A program made the translations under genes and the position numbers. Source: Flavobacteriaceae bacterium (GTDB taxonomy: Bacteria > Bacteroidota > Bacteroidia > Flavobacteriales > Flavobacteriaceae). From it: a stretch of DNA of 64,000 bases. The stretch spans positions 40,172-104,171 of the forward strand of contig CANGIF010000006.1 of assembly GCA_947453885.1 (NCBI GenBank), given 5' to 3'. The notes beneath the pieces are model-generated. The model was not told where the DNA came from. It saw only the letters and a list, made by a program, of their open reading frames with translations, and did no database searches. This document shows positions 17,677-26,072 of this stretch, piece by piece. Within the stretch, counting starts at the first letter, position 1; every line of letters starts with the position of its first letter.

Positions 17677-20250
17677 TTAAGCTGAATTTCTACTAGCGTT
17701 AGTGTTTCCAAATAGGGATCGAGTTACTAATTTTTCGTAAATAGCAATTAATTGAAGATTGGGTTTTTGCTCTTTCTTTAATTCTTTTATTCTAAGCATT
17801 GCAAATTGTTGAATTGTTAACAATGGTAATACAATTTGTTCTCGCATTTGAATAGATGCCTTACCATCAGGATAATTTTCCATTAATTCTTTATGACCTG
17901 CTATTTTTAATAAAAATCTTTTTGATAATTGAAATTCATCAAATATAATTTGCCAAAAAGCTCCAAATTCTTGATCATCTTTCATGTAATTGGTTAAAGG
18001 AAAAAATGATTTTGCAAGCGACATCATACTATTTTCTAATAAAGTTTTAAAGAACAGCGAATTATTGTAAAGCTTCTGTACTTCTGACCAAGTTCCTTTA
18101 TCTTCAAAATGCTTTAATGCTGTACCTACTCCAAAAAAACCAGGAACATTTTGTTTTAATTGACTCCAAGAACTTACAAAAGGAATGGCTCTTAAATCAT
18201 CAAAATCTAATTGTTCAGTTGTGTTTCGCTTTGAAGGACGACTTCCAATATTTGCTTTAGAAAAATAATTTAACGTGCTCATTTGTTCTAAATAAGGTAT
18301 AAACTTTGGGTGGTTTTTAAAACTCAAATATTTTTCATAACTTATTGTTGCTAATTCATCTAGTACTTTTTGATCTATATTAGACAAATGATTTTCGGAT
18401 TTATTAAAAACTCCGTTGGCAACTCCAGCACTTAATAAATTTTCTAAATTGTATCGGCAAGAATCTAAAGTTCCAAAGTTTGAGCTAATAGTTTGTCCTT
18501 GAATTGTAATTTGAATTTGCTTGTGTTCAATTTCAGGTCCCAATGATGCATAAAACTTATGTGTTTTGCCGCCACCTCGAGCTGGAGGTCCTCCTCTTCC
18601 ATCAAAAAAAAGTACATCAATTCCAAATTCTCTTGAGATTTTAGTAATTGCTTGTTTAGCTTTATAAATACTCCAATTGGACATTAAATACCCGCCATCT
18701 TTTGTCCCGTCTGAAAAACCAAGCATCACTATTTGTTTGTTGTTTCTGTTCTTTAAATGAATCGAATACTCAAAATCAGAATAAAGTTCTTTCATTATTT
18801 TTGATGCGTTTTTTAAATCATCAATCACTTCAAAAAGCGGTATTATATCCACCGTTGGATTTTGCCAACCACATAATTTAAACATTAAAAATGTTTCTAA
18901 TACATTTTTAGCACTTTCGTTATTACTGATTATGTAACGATTACATCCAAACTCGCCATTTTTATCTTGAATATTCTTAATTGCAAAAATGGATTCTAAA
19001 GTAACCCGAGTAATTTCATTGGTGAAATCTGTTGGATTTAATTTAATATCATTTAAAAATAAACCTTGATTCGAAACAAAAGGGTTTGTAAATTCCTCAT
19101 TTTTAATATTGTTTTTATTTATAAAAGTAAGAATATCTTTTATAACAAAATCATGTACTTTACTATTCTGTCTAATATCTAGAGAGGCAAAATGAAAACC
19201 AAATAAGGTTACTTTGCCAATTAACTGGCTTAATTCATCTAAATATAAAGACTGATGGTCATTTATTAAAATTTGTTTGATTTCGTTTAATTTCAATTTA
19301 AACTCTTCAAGTGAAAGGTAAATTGAACCGTCTGAATAAAAAACTGTACGGTATAATTTTGATTCAATTTCAGTTAAAATAGTATCAATATTGTAAAATG
19401 TTAATTTCCTTTTAAGATTTCTTATATCATTATAGTAACATTTTAAGATTGAAGTTCTCAATCTATTAGCAACATTCAAAGTGATTTCTGTAGTAACAAA
19501 TGGATTTCCATCTCGATCTCCACCAGGCCAAAACCCCAAATTAATAATAGGATTTTCTATTCTTATACCTTCAAATATATGTTTCTGAAGATAATAGAAC
19601 ATTTCACCAGATGTTTGATAAAACACATTCTCTAAATACCATATCAAACTTACAGCTTCATCAAAAGGAGTTGGTTTTACTTTTTTTATAAATGGTGTTT
19701 TGCCCAATTGAGCCAAAAGCTCTTTAATTGAAACTAAATTATTATGCTTAATTGCTTCCGTTAAATCTGTAATTATCCCTAATACAGCACCTGGGTAGAA
19801 TTGAGTTGGATGTGCTGTTAAAACTGTTCTTATATTGAAATTTTCAAGAAAATGTTTTAGCTCTTCTTTCATTCCTTTAATTTCAGATTTCTCTTTAAAA
19901 TCTCTAACAGAGCCTCTCCCTTCAAGATTGTTTAAAATTGGAAACGCCGCGTCTTCAATTGCATCAAAAAGAACAATTTGTCGTTCAACATACTGTATAA
20001 AACGAAAAAGCATTTCTAAATTAGTAATTTCATCATCTGATTCGATGAATTTTTCTGTAAATTGTTTAACAATTTCACTTGGATTTAAGTTTTGTTTGAA
20101 TCCATTTTCACACATATCGGCAAAAATTGGAAGTAAAACACCTGTATTACCTATAGAATCAAATGGTAAAGTAATAAAAATGCTGTTATAAATATGGTAT
20201 TTAGAAAGCACATTTTGATTGAATCGTTCAATTTTAGTAGGAGTGTACAT
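17677..20250 (-). CDS. ppc: Phosphoenolpyruvate carboxylase
   Basis: Anaplerotic enzyme making oxaloacetate from PEP and bicarbonate. The 857-residue protein carries TAHPTQFYPGAVL with the catalytic His (about 145), GFWPGGDRDGNPFVT, FFDGRGGPPARGGGKTHKF (the PEP-binding glycine loop) and SRPSKR. The C-terminus ends NTNASRNSA rather than the usual QNTG, typical of the divergent Bacteroidota form. With citrate synthase at 27.4-28.7 kb it helps feed the TCA cycle. Confidence 0.93.
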   Translation of the reverse strand: MYTPTKIERFNQNVLSKYHIYNSIFITLPFDSIGNTGVLLPIFADMCENGFKQNLNPSEIVKQFTEKFIESDDEITNLEMLFRFIQYVERQIVLFDAIEDAAFPILNNLEGRGSVRDFKEKSEIKGMKEELKHFLENFNIRTVLTAHPTQFYPGAVLGIITDLTEAIKHNNLVSIKELLAQLGKTPFIKKVKPTPFDEAVSLIWYLENVFYQTSGEMFYYLQKHIFEGIRIENPIINLGFWPGGDRDGNPFVTTEITLNVANRLRTSILKCYYNDIRNLKRKLTFYNIDTILTEIESKLYRTVFYSDGSIYLSLEEFKLKLNEIKQILINDHQSLYLDELSQLIGKVTLFGFHFASLDIRQNSKVHDFVIKDILTFINKNNIKNEEFTNPFVSNQGLFLNDIKLNPTDFTNEITRVTLESIFAIKNIQDKNGEFGCNRYIISNNESAKNVLETFLMFKLCGWQNPTVDIIPLFEVIDDLKNASKIMKELYSDFEYSIHLKNRNNKQIVMLGFSDGTKDGGYLMSNWSIYKAKQAITKISREFGIDVLFFDGRGGPPARGGGKTHKFYASLGPEIEHKQIQITIQGQTISSNFGTLDSCRYNLENLLSAGVANGVFNKSENHLSNIDQKVLDELATISYEKYLSFKNHPKFIPYLEQMSTLNYFSKANIGSRPSKRNTTEQLDFDDLRAIPFVSSWSQLKQNVPGFFGVGTALKHFEDKGTWSEVQKLYNNSLFFKTLLENSMMSLAKSFFPLTNYMKDDQEFGAFWQIIFDEFQLSKRFLLKIAGHKELMENYPDGKASIQMREQIVLPLLTIQQFAMLRIKELKKEQKPNLQLIAIYEKLVTRSLFGNTNASRNSA

Positions 20251-20283
20251 AACTTTAAGAATTTGGGCATTAAGATAATAAAA

Positions 20284-20309
20284 AAACCCTAAGCTTTCAC
20301 TTAAGGTTT
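20284..20309 (-). terminator. Terminator of the Lrp-type regulator gene
   Basis: On the minus strand AAACCTTAAG pairs with CTTAGGGTTT (one U-G) around a 6-base loop, followed by T6. It lies between the regulator stop and the ppc start. Confidence 0.85.
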
Positions 20310-20333
20310 AATTTTTTTAGTTTTTATAATAAC

Positions 20334-20813
20334 TTACATATTTTTAAATATAGTATGCATTAATCGTTTTTTGTCATTCAAACTTTCTTCTAATGAAATC
20401 ATTGTTTCGGTTCTATACACGCCTTCTATATCGTCAATCATAAAAATAACGTCTTTTGCATGTTTAGTGTCTTTAGCACGGATTTTACAAAATATATTGA
20501 ATTTACCTGTAGTAACATGTGCAACTGTTACAAATGGTATATCATTTATGCGTTCTAATACAAATTTAGTTTGTGAAGTATTATTAAGAAAAACCCCTAC
20601 ATAGGCAATAAATGAATATCCCAATTTTTCATAATCAAGCGTCAAAGAAGATCCCATAATAATTCCTGCATCTTCCATTTTCTTTACTCTAACATGAACA
20701 GTCCCAGCAGAAATTAGTAATTTTTTAGCAATATCCGTAAAAGGAATTCTAGTGTTATCAATTAACATATCCAAAATTTGGTGATCTACTTCATCTAATC
20801 TAAACTTACTCAT
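20334..20813 (-). CDS. Lrp/AsnC-family transcriptional regulator
   Basis: 159 residues: N-terminal helix-turn-helix (FRLDEVDHQILDMLIDNTRI, then DIAKKLLISAGTVHVRVKKM, residues 1-55) and a C-terminal RAM ligand-binding domain with VTVAHVTTGKFNIFCKIRAK. Family members sense amino acids and control amino acid metabolism genes. Several such genes lie within 20 kb (alanine and proline dehydrogenases, two citrulline/arginine-type hydrolases), but no operator match was established. Confidence 0.92.
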   Translation of the reverse strand: MSKFRLDEVDHQILDMLIDNTRIPFTDIAKKLLISAGTVHVRVKKMEDAGIIMGSSLTLDYEKLGYSFIAYVGVFLNNTSQTKFVLERINDIPFVTVAHVTTGKFNIFCKIRAKDTKHAKDVIFMIDDIEGVYRTETMISLEESLNDKKRLMHTIFKNM

Positions 20814-20851
20814 AACTAATACTTTATAATTTTTACTGTTTTGAAATGGTT

Positions 20852-22006
20852 TTACTTACTAATTTTACCATTTACAATTTTTATTTTTTCTCCTATCCTA
20901 AAATTAGCCTTTGAATTTAAAGTTGGTTCATAACCTTCTTCAGAATTAAAATGTTCATTTTTAGCATCTATTGTTAGATGTCCGTAAAACCCATCTAAAT
21001 CATCAATTTTAACAATATAAGAATTGAATTCAATAGAATTATCTATCAGTTCTTCTTTATATTGAGCTGCAAAGGTGATATTTTTTTTAATACTATCATA
21101 ATTTATTTTGATGTTTTTACAAACAAAATCATAAAAAAGGGCTTTATTTTGAGGAATATTCAAATAATCCTCAATAACACTGCTAACTATATCGTTTTCG
21201 TAAATTACCTTTAAGCCTGAAATAAGCGCTATAAAAATATATTTTCTTGTAATTTCTCTTTCATAGTCATTTTGAAAATGTCCCGCTTCAAATAAAATAG
21301 TCGGAACGCCTTTTTCTTGAAAAAAATCCCCTGCACAATTAATATTAAAAGCATCATCAAATCTTCCAACCTGATTCGGAATTGTTTTTTGAAGCTCATT
21401 ATTCATAGCGATAATTACTGAAACTGCTTTGGTTCTAGTTAAATTAAAACTGCATTTTTCATCAAAAGATGGAGCTAAAAAAGAAACTGTAGCAGGATTT
21501 CCAGTAGCCCCAACTCCAAAAATAGTCCTTTGATCGTGTAAATTATAACAATAATGTGGTTCAAACTCTTTAAACAATGTAAATAATGAAATACTTTCAG
21601 GTTGTGAAAAATTTTGAAAATCTCTATTTAAATCTATACCGTTAGCATTTTCTCTTGTATACACATCTGCTCCATCAGGATTTAAAATTGGAACAATACA
21701 AAAAGTAAATTTGGTTAATAAATAAAATCCTTCCTTAAGATCCGTATTTAGAAAATTAAGCAAATCAAAAATAGCTTTTGTAGTCGTGGATTCATTTCCA
21801 TGCATTTGAGACCACATCAAAATCCTTATAGAACCCGTACCAATTTGAACGGAATAAATTGGTTTTTCCAAAACAGAATACCCAATTATTTTCAACTGAT
21901 TATTTGAATTCAATTGACTTAAAAGTGGTTGAATTTTCTCTAAATTAATATACCTCCCAAAGAGAGTTGTTTCTTTATGTTTTGTAAATAAACTTTCAAA
22001 ATCCAT
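20852..22006 (-). CDS. M14-family zinc carboxypeptidase
   Basis: A 384-residue metallopeptidase domain protein without a signal peptide. The zinc-binding H-x-x-E is in MWSQMHGNESTTTKAIFDLL (near residue 70), the PDG segment in IVPILNPDGADVY, and the general-base Glu in TILFEAGHFQND. NLHDQRTIFGVG likely supplies another zinc ligand. A C-terminal beta-rich domain follows (about 300-384). The ATG at 22006 is chosen because a -7 box TACTTTTG occupies the first codons of the alternative start at 22036. Confidence 0.85.
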   Translation of the reverse strand: MDFESLFTKHKETTLFGRYINLEKIQPLLSQLNSNNQLKIIGYSVLEKPIYSVQIGTGSIRILMWSQMHGNESTTTKAIFDLLNFLNTDLKEGFYLLTKFTFCIVPILNPDGADVYTRENANGIDLNRDFQNFSQPESISLFTLFKEFEPHYCYNLHDQRTIFGVGATGNPATVSFLAPSFDEKCSFNLTRTKAVSVIIAMNNELQKTIPNQVGRFDDAFNINCAGDFFQEKGVPTILFEAGHFQNDYEREITRKYIFIALISGLKVIYENDIVSSVIEDYLNIPQNKALFYDFVCKNIKINYDSIKKNITFAAQYKEELIDNSIEFNSYIVKIDDLDGFYGHLTIDAKNEHFNSEEGYEPTLNSKANFRIGEKIKIVNGKISK

Positions 22007-22045
22007 AGCTTGTATTTGATTTACAAAAGTAAACATCTTTAAATT

Positions 22046-22109
22046 AACATTTGTAAACAGGTAAAAACAATGCGTTAATTACATTTGTAAACATTATTAG
22101 GTAAAAACA
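22046..22109. repeat. Two copies of an ACATTTGTAAACA / GGTAAAAACA composite motif
   Basis: Copy 1 (22047-22069) has ACATTTGTAAACA joined directly to GGTAAAAACA. Copy 2 has ACATTTGTAAACA at 22081-22093 and GGTAAAAACA at 22100-22109, separated by 6 bases. Related GTAAACAT words lie at 22029-22036 and 22319-22326. Likely regulator binding sites; inference only. Confidence 0.5.
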
Positions 22110-22256
22110 TAATTTAAATTATTTTCCCAAATTAAACTTCAATCTATTTAATTATTTTTAGTTGTTTAAACATTTATATTCAGTTATTTATTTAAATTTA
22201 CTTAAACCTTATAATTAATATTTACAAGGTTTTTAAGTATATTCTCTTAGGAATAT

Positions 22257-22287
22257 TTGTGTATTTACATTTGTGTATTTACATTTG
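22257..22287 (+). repeat. 14-bp tandem duplication carrying two -7 boxes
   Basis: TTTGTGTATTTACA occurs at 22257-22270 and again at 22271-22284, followed by TTTG. This creates TACATTTG at 22266-22273 and at 22280-22287, both matching TANNTTTG, so the XRE gene may have doubled promoters. Confidence 0.6.
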
Positions 22288-22315
22288 TAAAAAAATAATT
22301 AACCGATATATTACA

Positions 22316-22774
22316 ATGGTAAACATTGAAGATTTTATTAAACGATTGGAATTTCTATTGGAATATTACGCTCTTTCTGCCTCTGGTTTTGCTGATAAAA
22401 TTGGTGTTCAAAGATCTAGTTTATCCCACCTGCTTTCGGGTAGAAATAAACCTAGTTTGGAATTTATATTAAAAATAAATGAAGTTTTCCCTGAGGTAGA
22501 TTTGTATTGGATATTAATAGGAAAAGGGAATTTTCCTGTAAGCAATTCTGAATTAAAAATTAGTTCTGAATCTCCATTACTTACTCCTACTCCTTCTCCA
22601 ATACAGAATACAAAGGAAATAAAAAGCGATCAAAATTTAAGTGAAAGTGAAGAATTAAACAAAATTCAACAAGATTCTTCAATAAACGAATTTAGTTCAA
22701 CAGCAAACAAATGGATAGATAAAATAATATTTTTTTATAAAGACGGAACCTTTTCGGTTCATACTCAAATTTAA
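22316..22774 (+). CDS. XRE-family helix-turn-helix regulator (phage-repressor-like N-terminus)
   Basis: 152 residues from ATG 22316 (MVNIEDF); the open frame further upstream runs through the promoter boxes. The HTH covers about residues 5-60: SASGFADKIGVQRSSLSHLL then SGRNKPSLEFILKI, followed by DLYWILIGKGNF, a signature seen in CI-like repressors. The rest is a low-complexity Ser/Pro/Glu linker and a short C-terminal DKIIFFYKDGTFSVH. No LexA-type peptidase domain. It faces the M14 peptidase across repeated candidate operators and is a candidate for autoregulation. Its 3' end nearly touches a convergent acyltransferase gene. Confidence 0.85.
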   Translation: MVNIEDFIKRLEFLLEYYALSASGFADKIGVQRSSLSHLLSGRNKPSLEFILKINEVFPEVDLYWILIGKGNFPVSNSELKISSESPLLTPTPSPIQNTKEIKSDQNLSESEELNKIQQDSSINEFSSTANKWIDKIIFFYKDGTFSVHTQI

Positions 22775-22780
22775 TTTTTA

Positions 22781-23332
22781 TTAAACTTCGTAGCTTAATT
22801 CTGGAATTTTACCTTTTACTCCCTTGAAAAATTGTTCAAGTATTTTACTATCCAAATTCCAATTTCCAGTCGGATAAAATGGTTTCCCAATTCCTATCGT
22901 TTTTTTACCAAAATTAAAAGCAACAGGGATAATTGGAACTTCAGCCATTACTGCAATGAAATAGAAACCAGATTTTAATTCCGTTACTTTTTTACGTGTT
23001 CCTTCCGGAAGAATTGCTAATCTAAAAGTTTCTTTCCGCTTAAAAATAGCTGCTATCGCCTCTACTCTATTCAAACCTCCTGTTCGATCTAATGGTTCCC
23101 CACCCATATACCTAAAATAAAAACCAAAAGGAAAACGGAAAAGTTCTTTTTTAGCAACATAATTCATCTCCATATTAAGAATTCCTCTTGTAAAAATACC
23201 TAAATAAAAATCATGCCAACTAGTATGTGGCATAACCATCATTACACATTTATTACAGTCTATTGGAATTGTACCGTCAATTTTCCAACCCATGAGTTTA
23301 AAAAAAACAAACTTGTAAAATCTTCTTTTCAT
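22781..23332 (-). CDS. 1-acylglycerol-3-phosphate-type acyltransferase (PlsC-like)
   Basis: A compact 183-residue acyltransferase. Motif I is MPHTSWHDFYLG (the HX4D catalytic pair, about residues 36-41); the later motif is AILPEGTRKK, and VPIIPVAFNFG is the usual third block. A mid-length hydrophobic patch suggests membrane association. It transfers an acyl group onto a glycerolipid or related acceptor; the substrate is uncertain because short PlsC-like proteins also act on ornithine lipids. Confidence 0.85.
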   Translation of the reverse strand: MKRRFYKFVFFKLMGWKIDGTIPIDCNKCVMMVMPHTSWHDFYLGIFTRGILNMEMNYVAKKELFRFPFGFYFRYMGGEPLDRTGGLNRVEAIAAIFKRKETFRLAILPEGTRKKVTELKSGFYFIAVMAEVPIIPVAFNFGKKTIGIGKPFYPTGNWNLDSKILEQFFKGVKGKIPELSYEV

Positions 23333-23392
23333 TTTGAATTATTTAATGCAAATTTAATATTTATCTCTTATTTTTGATGAAATAATATTTTC

Positions 23393-24055
23393 ATGCTAAG
23401 AAAAGTTTTAAGTTATATAATCCCTATAACTATTTATAAAAAAAAATCTAATATTAGTAAATCACTAGAAGTTACTTGGGTAAATGGAGAACTGGTACTT
23501 GATAGTGAAAATACCAATTATTCATACGGAAGTCTCCAACGTATATTAAAAAAAGGATTAAAATATATAGGTTTTAAAAGAATTAGAACGTTCAATAACA
23601 TTTTGGTACTTGGAGTTGCGGGTGGTAGTGTTATTAAAACACTTGTTAATGAAATTAAATTTGAAGGGCAAATTACTGGCATTGATATTGACCCTAATGT
23701 TATTGAAATTGCTGAAACGTTTTTTAAACTAAATGAAATTTCAAATTTAGAACTTAAAGTAATGGATGCGTTTGAATTCATTTTATCTACTAAACTTAAA
23801 TACGATTTAATTATTATTGATATTTTTCAAGACACTGTTATGCCAAACTTTTTATTTGAAGATTACTTTATTAATAGAATTAATTTCATATTGAATAAAA
23901 ATGGATTTATTTTATTTAATACTATGATCACCAATGCTAAAGATGAAGAAAGAAATAATTACTACCGATCTAAATTCACTACAAATTATTCAATTAGAAT
24001 GTACCCAAAGGTTGAAATTCACAATGAATTATTTACAATTAAAAAGTTAGTTTAA
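23393..24055 (+). CDS. Spermidine-synthase-like methyltransferase-fold protein
   Basis: A 220-residue Rossmann-fold protein: NILVLGVAGGSVIKTL (about residue 70) is the nucleotide-binding glycine loop, GQITGIDIDPNVIEIAETFF the acidic binding strand, VMDAFEFI and YDLIIIDIFQD the following motifs. This resembles spermidine synthases, but the polyamine-site signature is not evident and the N-terminal domain is short. Actual substrate unknown. Confidence 0.75.
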   Translation: MLRKVLSYIIPITIYKKKSNISKSLEVTWVNGELVLDSENTNYSYGSLQRILKKGLKYIGFKRIRTFNNILVLGVAGGSVIKTLVNEIKFEGQITGIDIDPNVIEIAETFFKLNEISNLELKVMDAFEFILSTKLKYDLIIIDIFQDTVMPNFLFEDYFINRINFILNKNGFILFNTMITNAKDEERNNYYRSKFTTNYSIRMYPKVEIHNELFTIKKLV

Positions 24056-24147
24056 AGTATGGCCAATTTTTGTTTATAAAATTATATTTTAAACAAATTT
24101 AAAATTAATTTTGCTAGAACATTAATTGTTTTATACACCCAATAATA

Positions 24148-24771
24148 ATGGAATTATTTATTTTTTTGTTTGCTGCACTTTTTTCGGTTTTAAATCCAAT
24201 TGGAACGGTTCCAATATTTGTTGGATTAACACAAGATTATACTAAAAAAGAACGATCTAGAGTTTCATTATGGACTGCATTTAATGTTTTTGTAATTTTA
24301 ATTATTTCCTATTTTATTGGTCAATATGTTTTAACTTTCTTTGGAATTACAATTCCAGCTTTAAGAATTGCTGGCGGTATCATAATTTCAAGTTCTGGCT
24401 TTTCACTTTTAAACGGGAAATTCAGTAAAAACAGAGGGATTAACAAACAAGTTGAACAAGATATCCAAAGCAGAAACGATATAGCTTTAACTCCTTTAGC
24501 AATGCCAATGTTGGCAGGTCCAGGATCAATTTCATTACTTATTGCTTTTTATCAAGAACATCATGCTGCTAATGAAATATTAATTTCATCAATAGCAATT
24601 CTTGCAGTTGCATTAGTAATTTTTATTGTTTTACACAGTGCACATTATTTAGCAAAAATTTTAGGTTCTTCTGGAATTGTAGCAATTTCAAGGATTATTG
24701 GCTTTTTGACAATTGCCATTGGAATTCAATATATTATTAGTTCAATTCTAAGCATAATAAGAGGAATTTAA
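24148..24771 (+). CDS. MarC-family integral membrane protein
   Basis: 207 residues with about six transmembrane helices. LFAALFSVLNPIGTVPIFVG at the N-terminus and LAMPMLAGPGSISLLIAFYQ in the middle are the two MarC-family repeats with conserved Asn-Pro and Gly-Pro-Gly. The biochemical function of the family is unsettled; older links to antibiotic resistance are not supported for MarC itself. Confidence 0.9.
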   Translation: MELFIFLFAALFSVLNPIGTVPIFVGLTQDYTKKERSRVSLWTAFNVFVILIISYFIGQYVLTFFGITIPALRIAGGIIISSSGFSLLNGKFSKNRGINKQVEQDIQSRNDIALTPLAMPMLAGPGSISLLIAFYQEHHAANEILISSIAILAVALVIFIVLHSAHYLAKILGSSGIVAISRIIGFLTIAIGIQYIISSILSIIRGI

Positions 24772-24775
24772 AAAA

Positions 24776-24820
24776 AAAATAAGGATAAACAAAATGCTAT
24801 TTTTACCCTTATTTTAATTT
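24776..24820. terminator. Bidirectional terminator between marC-like and ctlX
   Basis: An A-run plus AATAAGG pairs with CCTTATT plus a T-run; convergent genes stop on each side. The long loop has further partial pairing. Confidence 0.65.
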
Positions 24821-24823
24821 TGA

Positions 24824-25765
24824 TTATTGTGCTGTTTTAGGTAAAAATATTTCTGCCATCATACATCTAGCACTTCCACCTCCACATGCTTCAATAGTAT
24901 CTAAACTTGAACGTAAAATAGTAACATGTTCTTCTATTTGAGTAATTTGCTTTTTAGTTAAACACTTGTGAGCAGCGGCACTCATTACTAAATACTTCTT
25001 ATTTTCAGAACCTGTAACTTGGAGCATATTACCTGCAAAATTATTAACTTGATCTTCTGATATTAGAATCACATTCTTGCCATCAGCTTTTAGGTTGTCA
25101 AGTACCATTTTTCGCTCTTTTTTATCATCTATAGCATCTGCACACAATACTGCAAATGTGTCTCCAATACACATCATTACATTTGTATGATAAATTAATT
25201 TACGTTCACCATTAACAGTTTGATATGCCTCAAAAATAATTGGTGCAAAATCAAAATCTTCGCAAAATTCTATTAAAAGCTCTTCATCTGCTCTTGGAGA
25301 TAATGCACAATAAGCTTTACCGTTTGCTCTATCTAAAACTAAACTTCCGGTTCCTTCTAGAAAAAAACCATCGTCTTCAGCTGAAGTGTAGTCCATGATT
25401 TCATTAATTTCAAATCCTTTGCTCTCTAAAATATCAAAAATATCTTCTCTTCGTTCTAACCTTCTATTTTTAGCAAACATGGGATATAAAACAATGTCAC
25501 CATTTTCGTGAAAAGAAATCCAATTATTAGGAAAAATACTATCAGGCGTATCAGGTATCGTGGTACTGTCCACTACAGTTACATCCACACCTACCATTCT
25601 AAGTTTAGTTACAAAAGCGTCAAATTCAGCTTGAGCTTTTTCATTTACAGTGCTTGGCGATAGTCCATCTATTACTTTCTGATAATAATTATTAACTGCT
25701 GTTTGCTCGTTCATTCTGAACGCAACAGGACGAATCATTAAAATTGAATTAGTAATCTGCTTCAT
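24824..25765 (-). CDS. ctlX: Citrulline utilization hydrolase (CtlX-type, guanidine-modifying superfamily)
   Basis: A 313-residue alpha/beta-propeller hydrolase. Superfamily landmarks: FPNNWISFHENGDIVLYPMF (about 77-96), the acidic EDDGFFLEGTGSLVLDRANG, the His region KLIYHTNVMMCIGD (about 190), and the nucleophile Cys in IEACGGGSARCMMAEIF at the C-terminus. This pattern matches proteins named CtlX, proposed to act on citrulline or a related ureido compound. A second superfamily member lies just upstream. Together they suggest a small arginine/citrulline salvage group. Confidence 0.82.
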   Translation of the reverse strand: MKQITNSILMIRPVAFRMNEQTAVNNYYQKVIDGLSPSTVNEKAQAEFDAFVTKLRMVGVDVTVVDSTTIPDTPDSIFPNNWISFHENGDIVLYPMFAKNRRLERREDIFDILESKGFEINEIMDYTSAEDDGFFLEGTGSLVLDRANGKAYCALSPRADEELLIEFCEDFDFAPIIFEAYQTVNGERKLIYHTNVMMCIGDTFAVLCADAIDDKKERKMVLDNLKADGKNVILISEDQVNNFAGNMLQVTGSENKKYLVMSAAAHKCLTKKQITQIEEHVTILRSSLDTIEACGGGSARCMMAEIFLPKTAQ

Positions 25766-26072
25766 ATTTATTTTTGATTTTAATTTTTATGTTGCAACCA
25801 CTTTATCTATTGTCAATGGTTGTTAAATATTAGAGTAATAAAAATAGTCTTTATTCAGTTAAAAAATTACAATAATTTAATAGTATAATTGTAACTAGTT
25901 TTAACATATTATCTATTAGTTCTTTCAAAAAAAATAAATTTTTAAATCTGATAAGTTAACAAAATAAATTGCCTATTTTGTTAGTATACAAACTATTGCT
26001 ATTTTTTTTAAATTTTAATGAGTTCATTTTCAATTGAAATTCAAGTATAATAGAAAATACAAATTTAAAAAG
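25766..26072. other. Intergenic region with operator-like inverted repeat upstream of ctlX
   Basis: No gene seen. Contains a hairpin-like CAACCA/TGGTTG pair at 25795-25822, a perfect TAACAAAATA-N7-TATTTTGTTA dyad at 25957-25983 and, at 26027-26048, a block nearly identical to one upstream of the cbb3 operon. No TANNTTTG box was found close to ctlX. Confidence 0.55.
25957..25983. promoter_or_regulatory. Perfect 10-bp-arm inverted repeat upstream of ctlX
   Basis: TAACAAAATA and TATTTTGTTA separated by AATTGCC. Dyad symmetry without a T tract fits a dimeric regulator site better than a terminator. About 190 bases upstream of the ctlX start. Confidence 0.45.

Larger units (their letters stand above)
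22007..22315. other. Repeat-rich divergent promoter region between M14 peptidase and XRE regulator
   Basis: No gene. It contains the leftward -7 box TACTTTTG (22024-22031 on the minus strand), repeated GTAAACA and GGTAAAAACA motifs (22029-22110), and a 14-bp tandem duplication with two TACATTTG boxes just before the regulator. The GTAAACAT word also recurs over the regulator start codon. Confidence 0.6.

Noticed and set aside
22259..22315. Nineteen extra N-terminal residues for the XRE regulator
   Set aside because: These codons lie on the tandem repeat and TACATTTG boxes, so they are upstream of or within the promoter.
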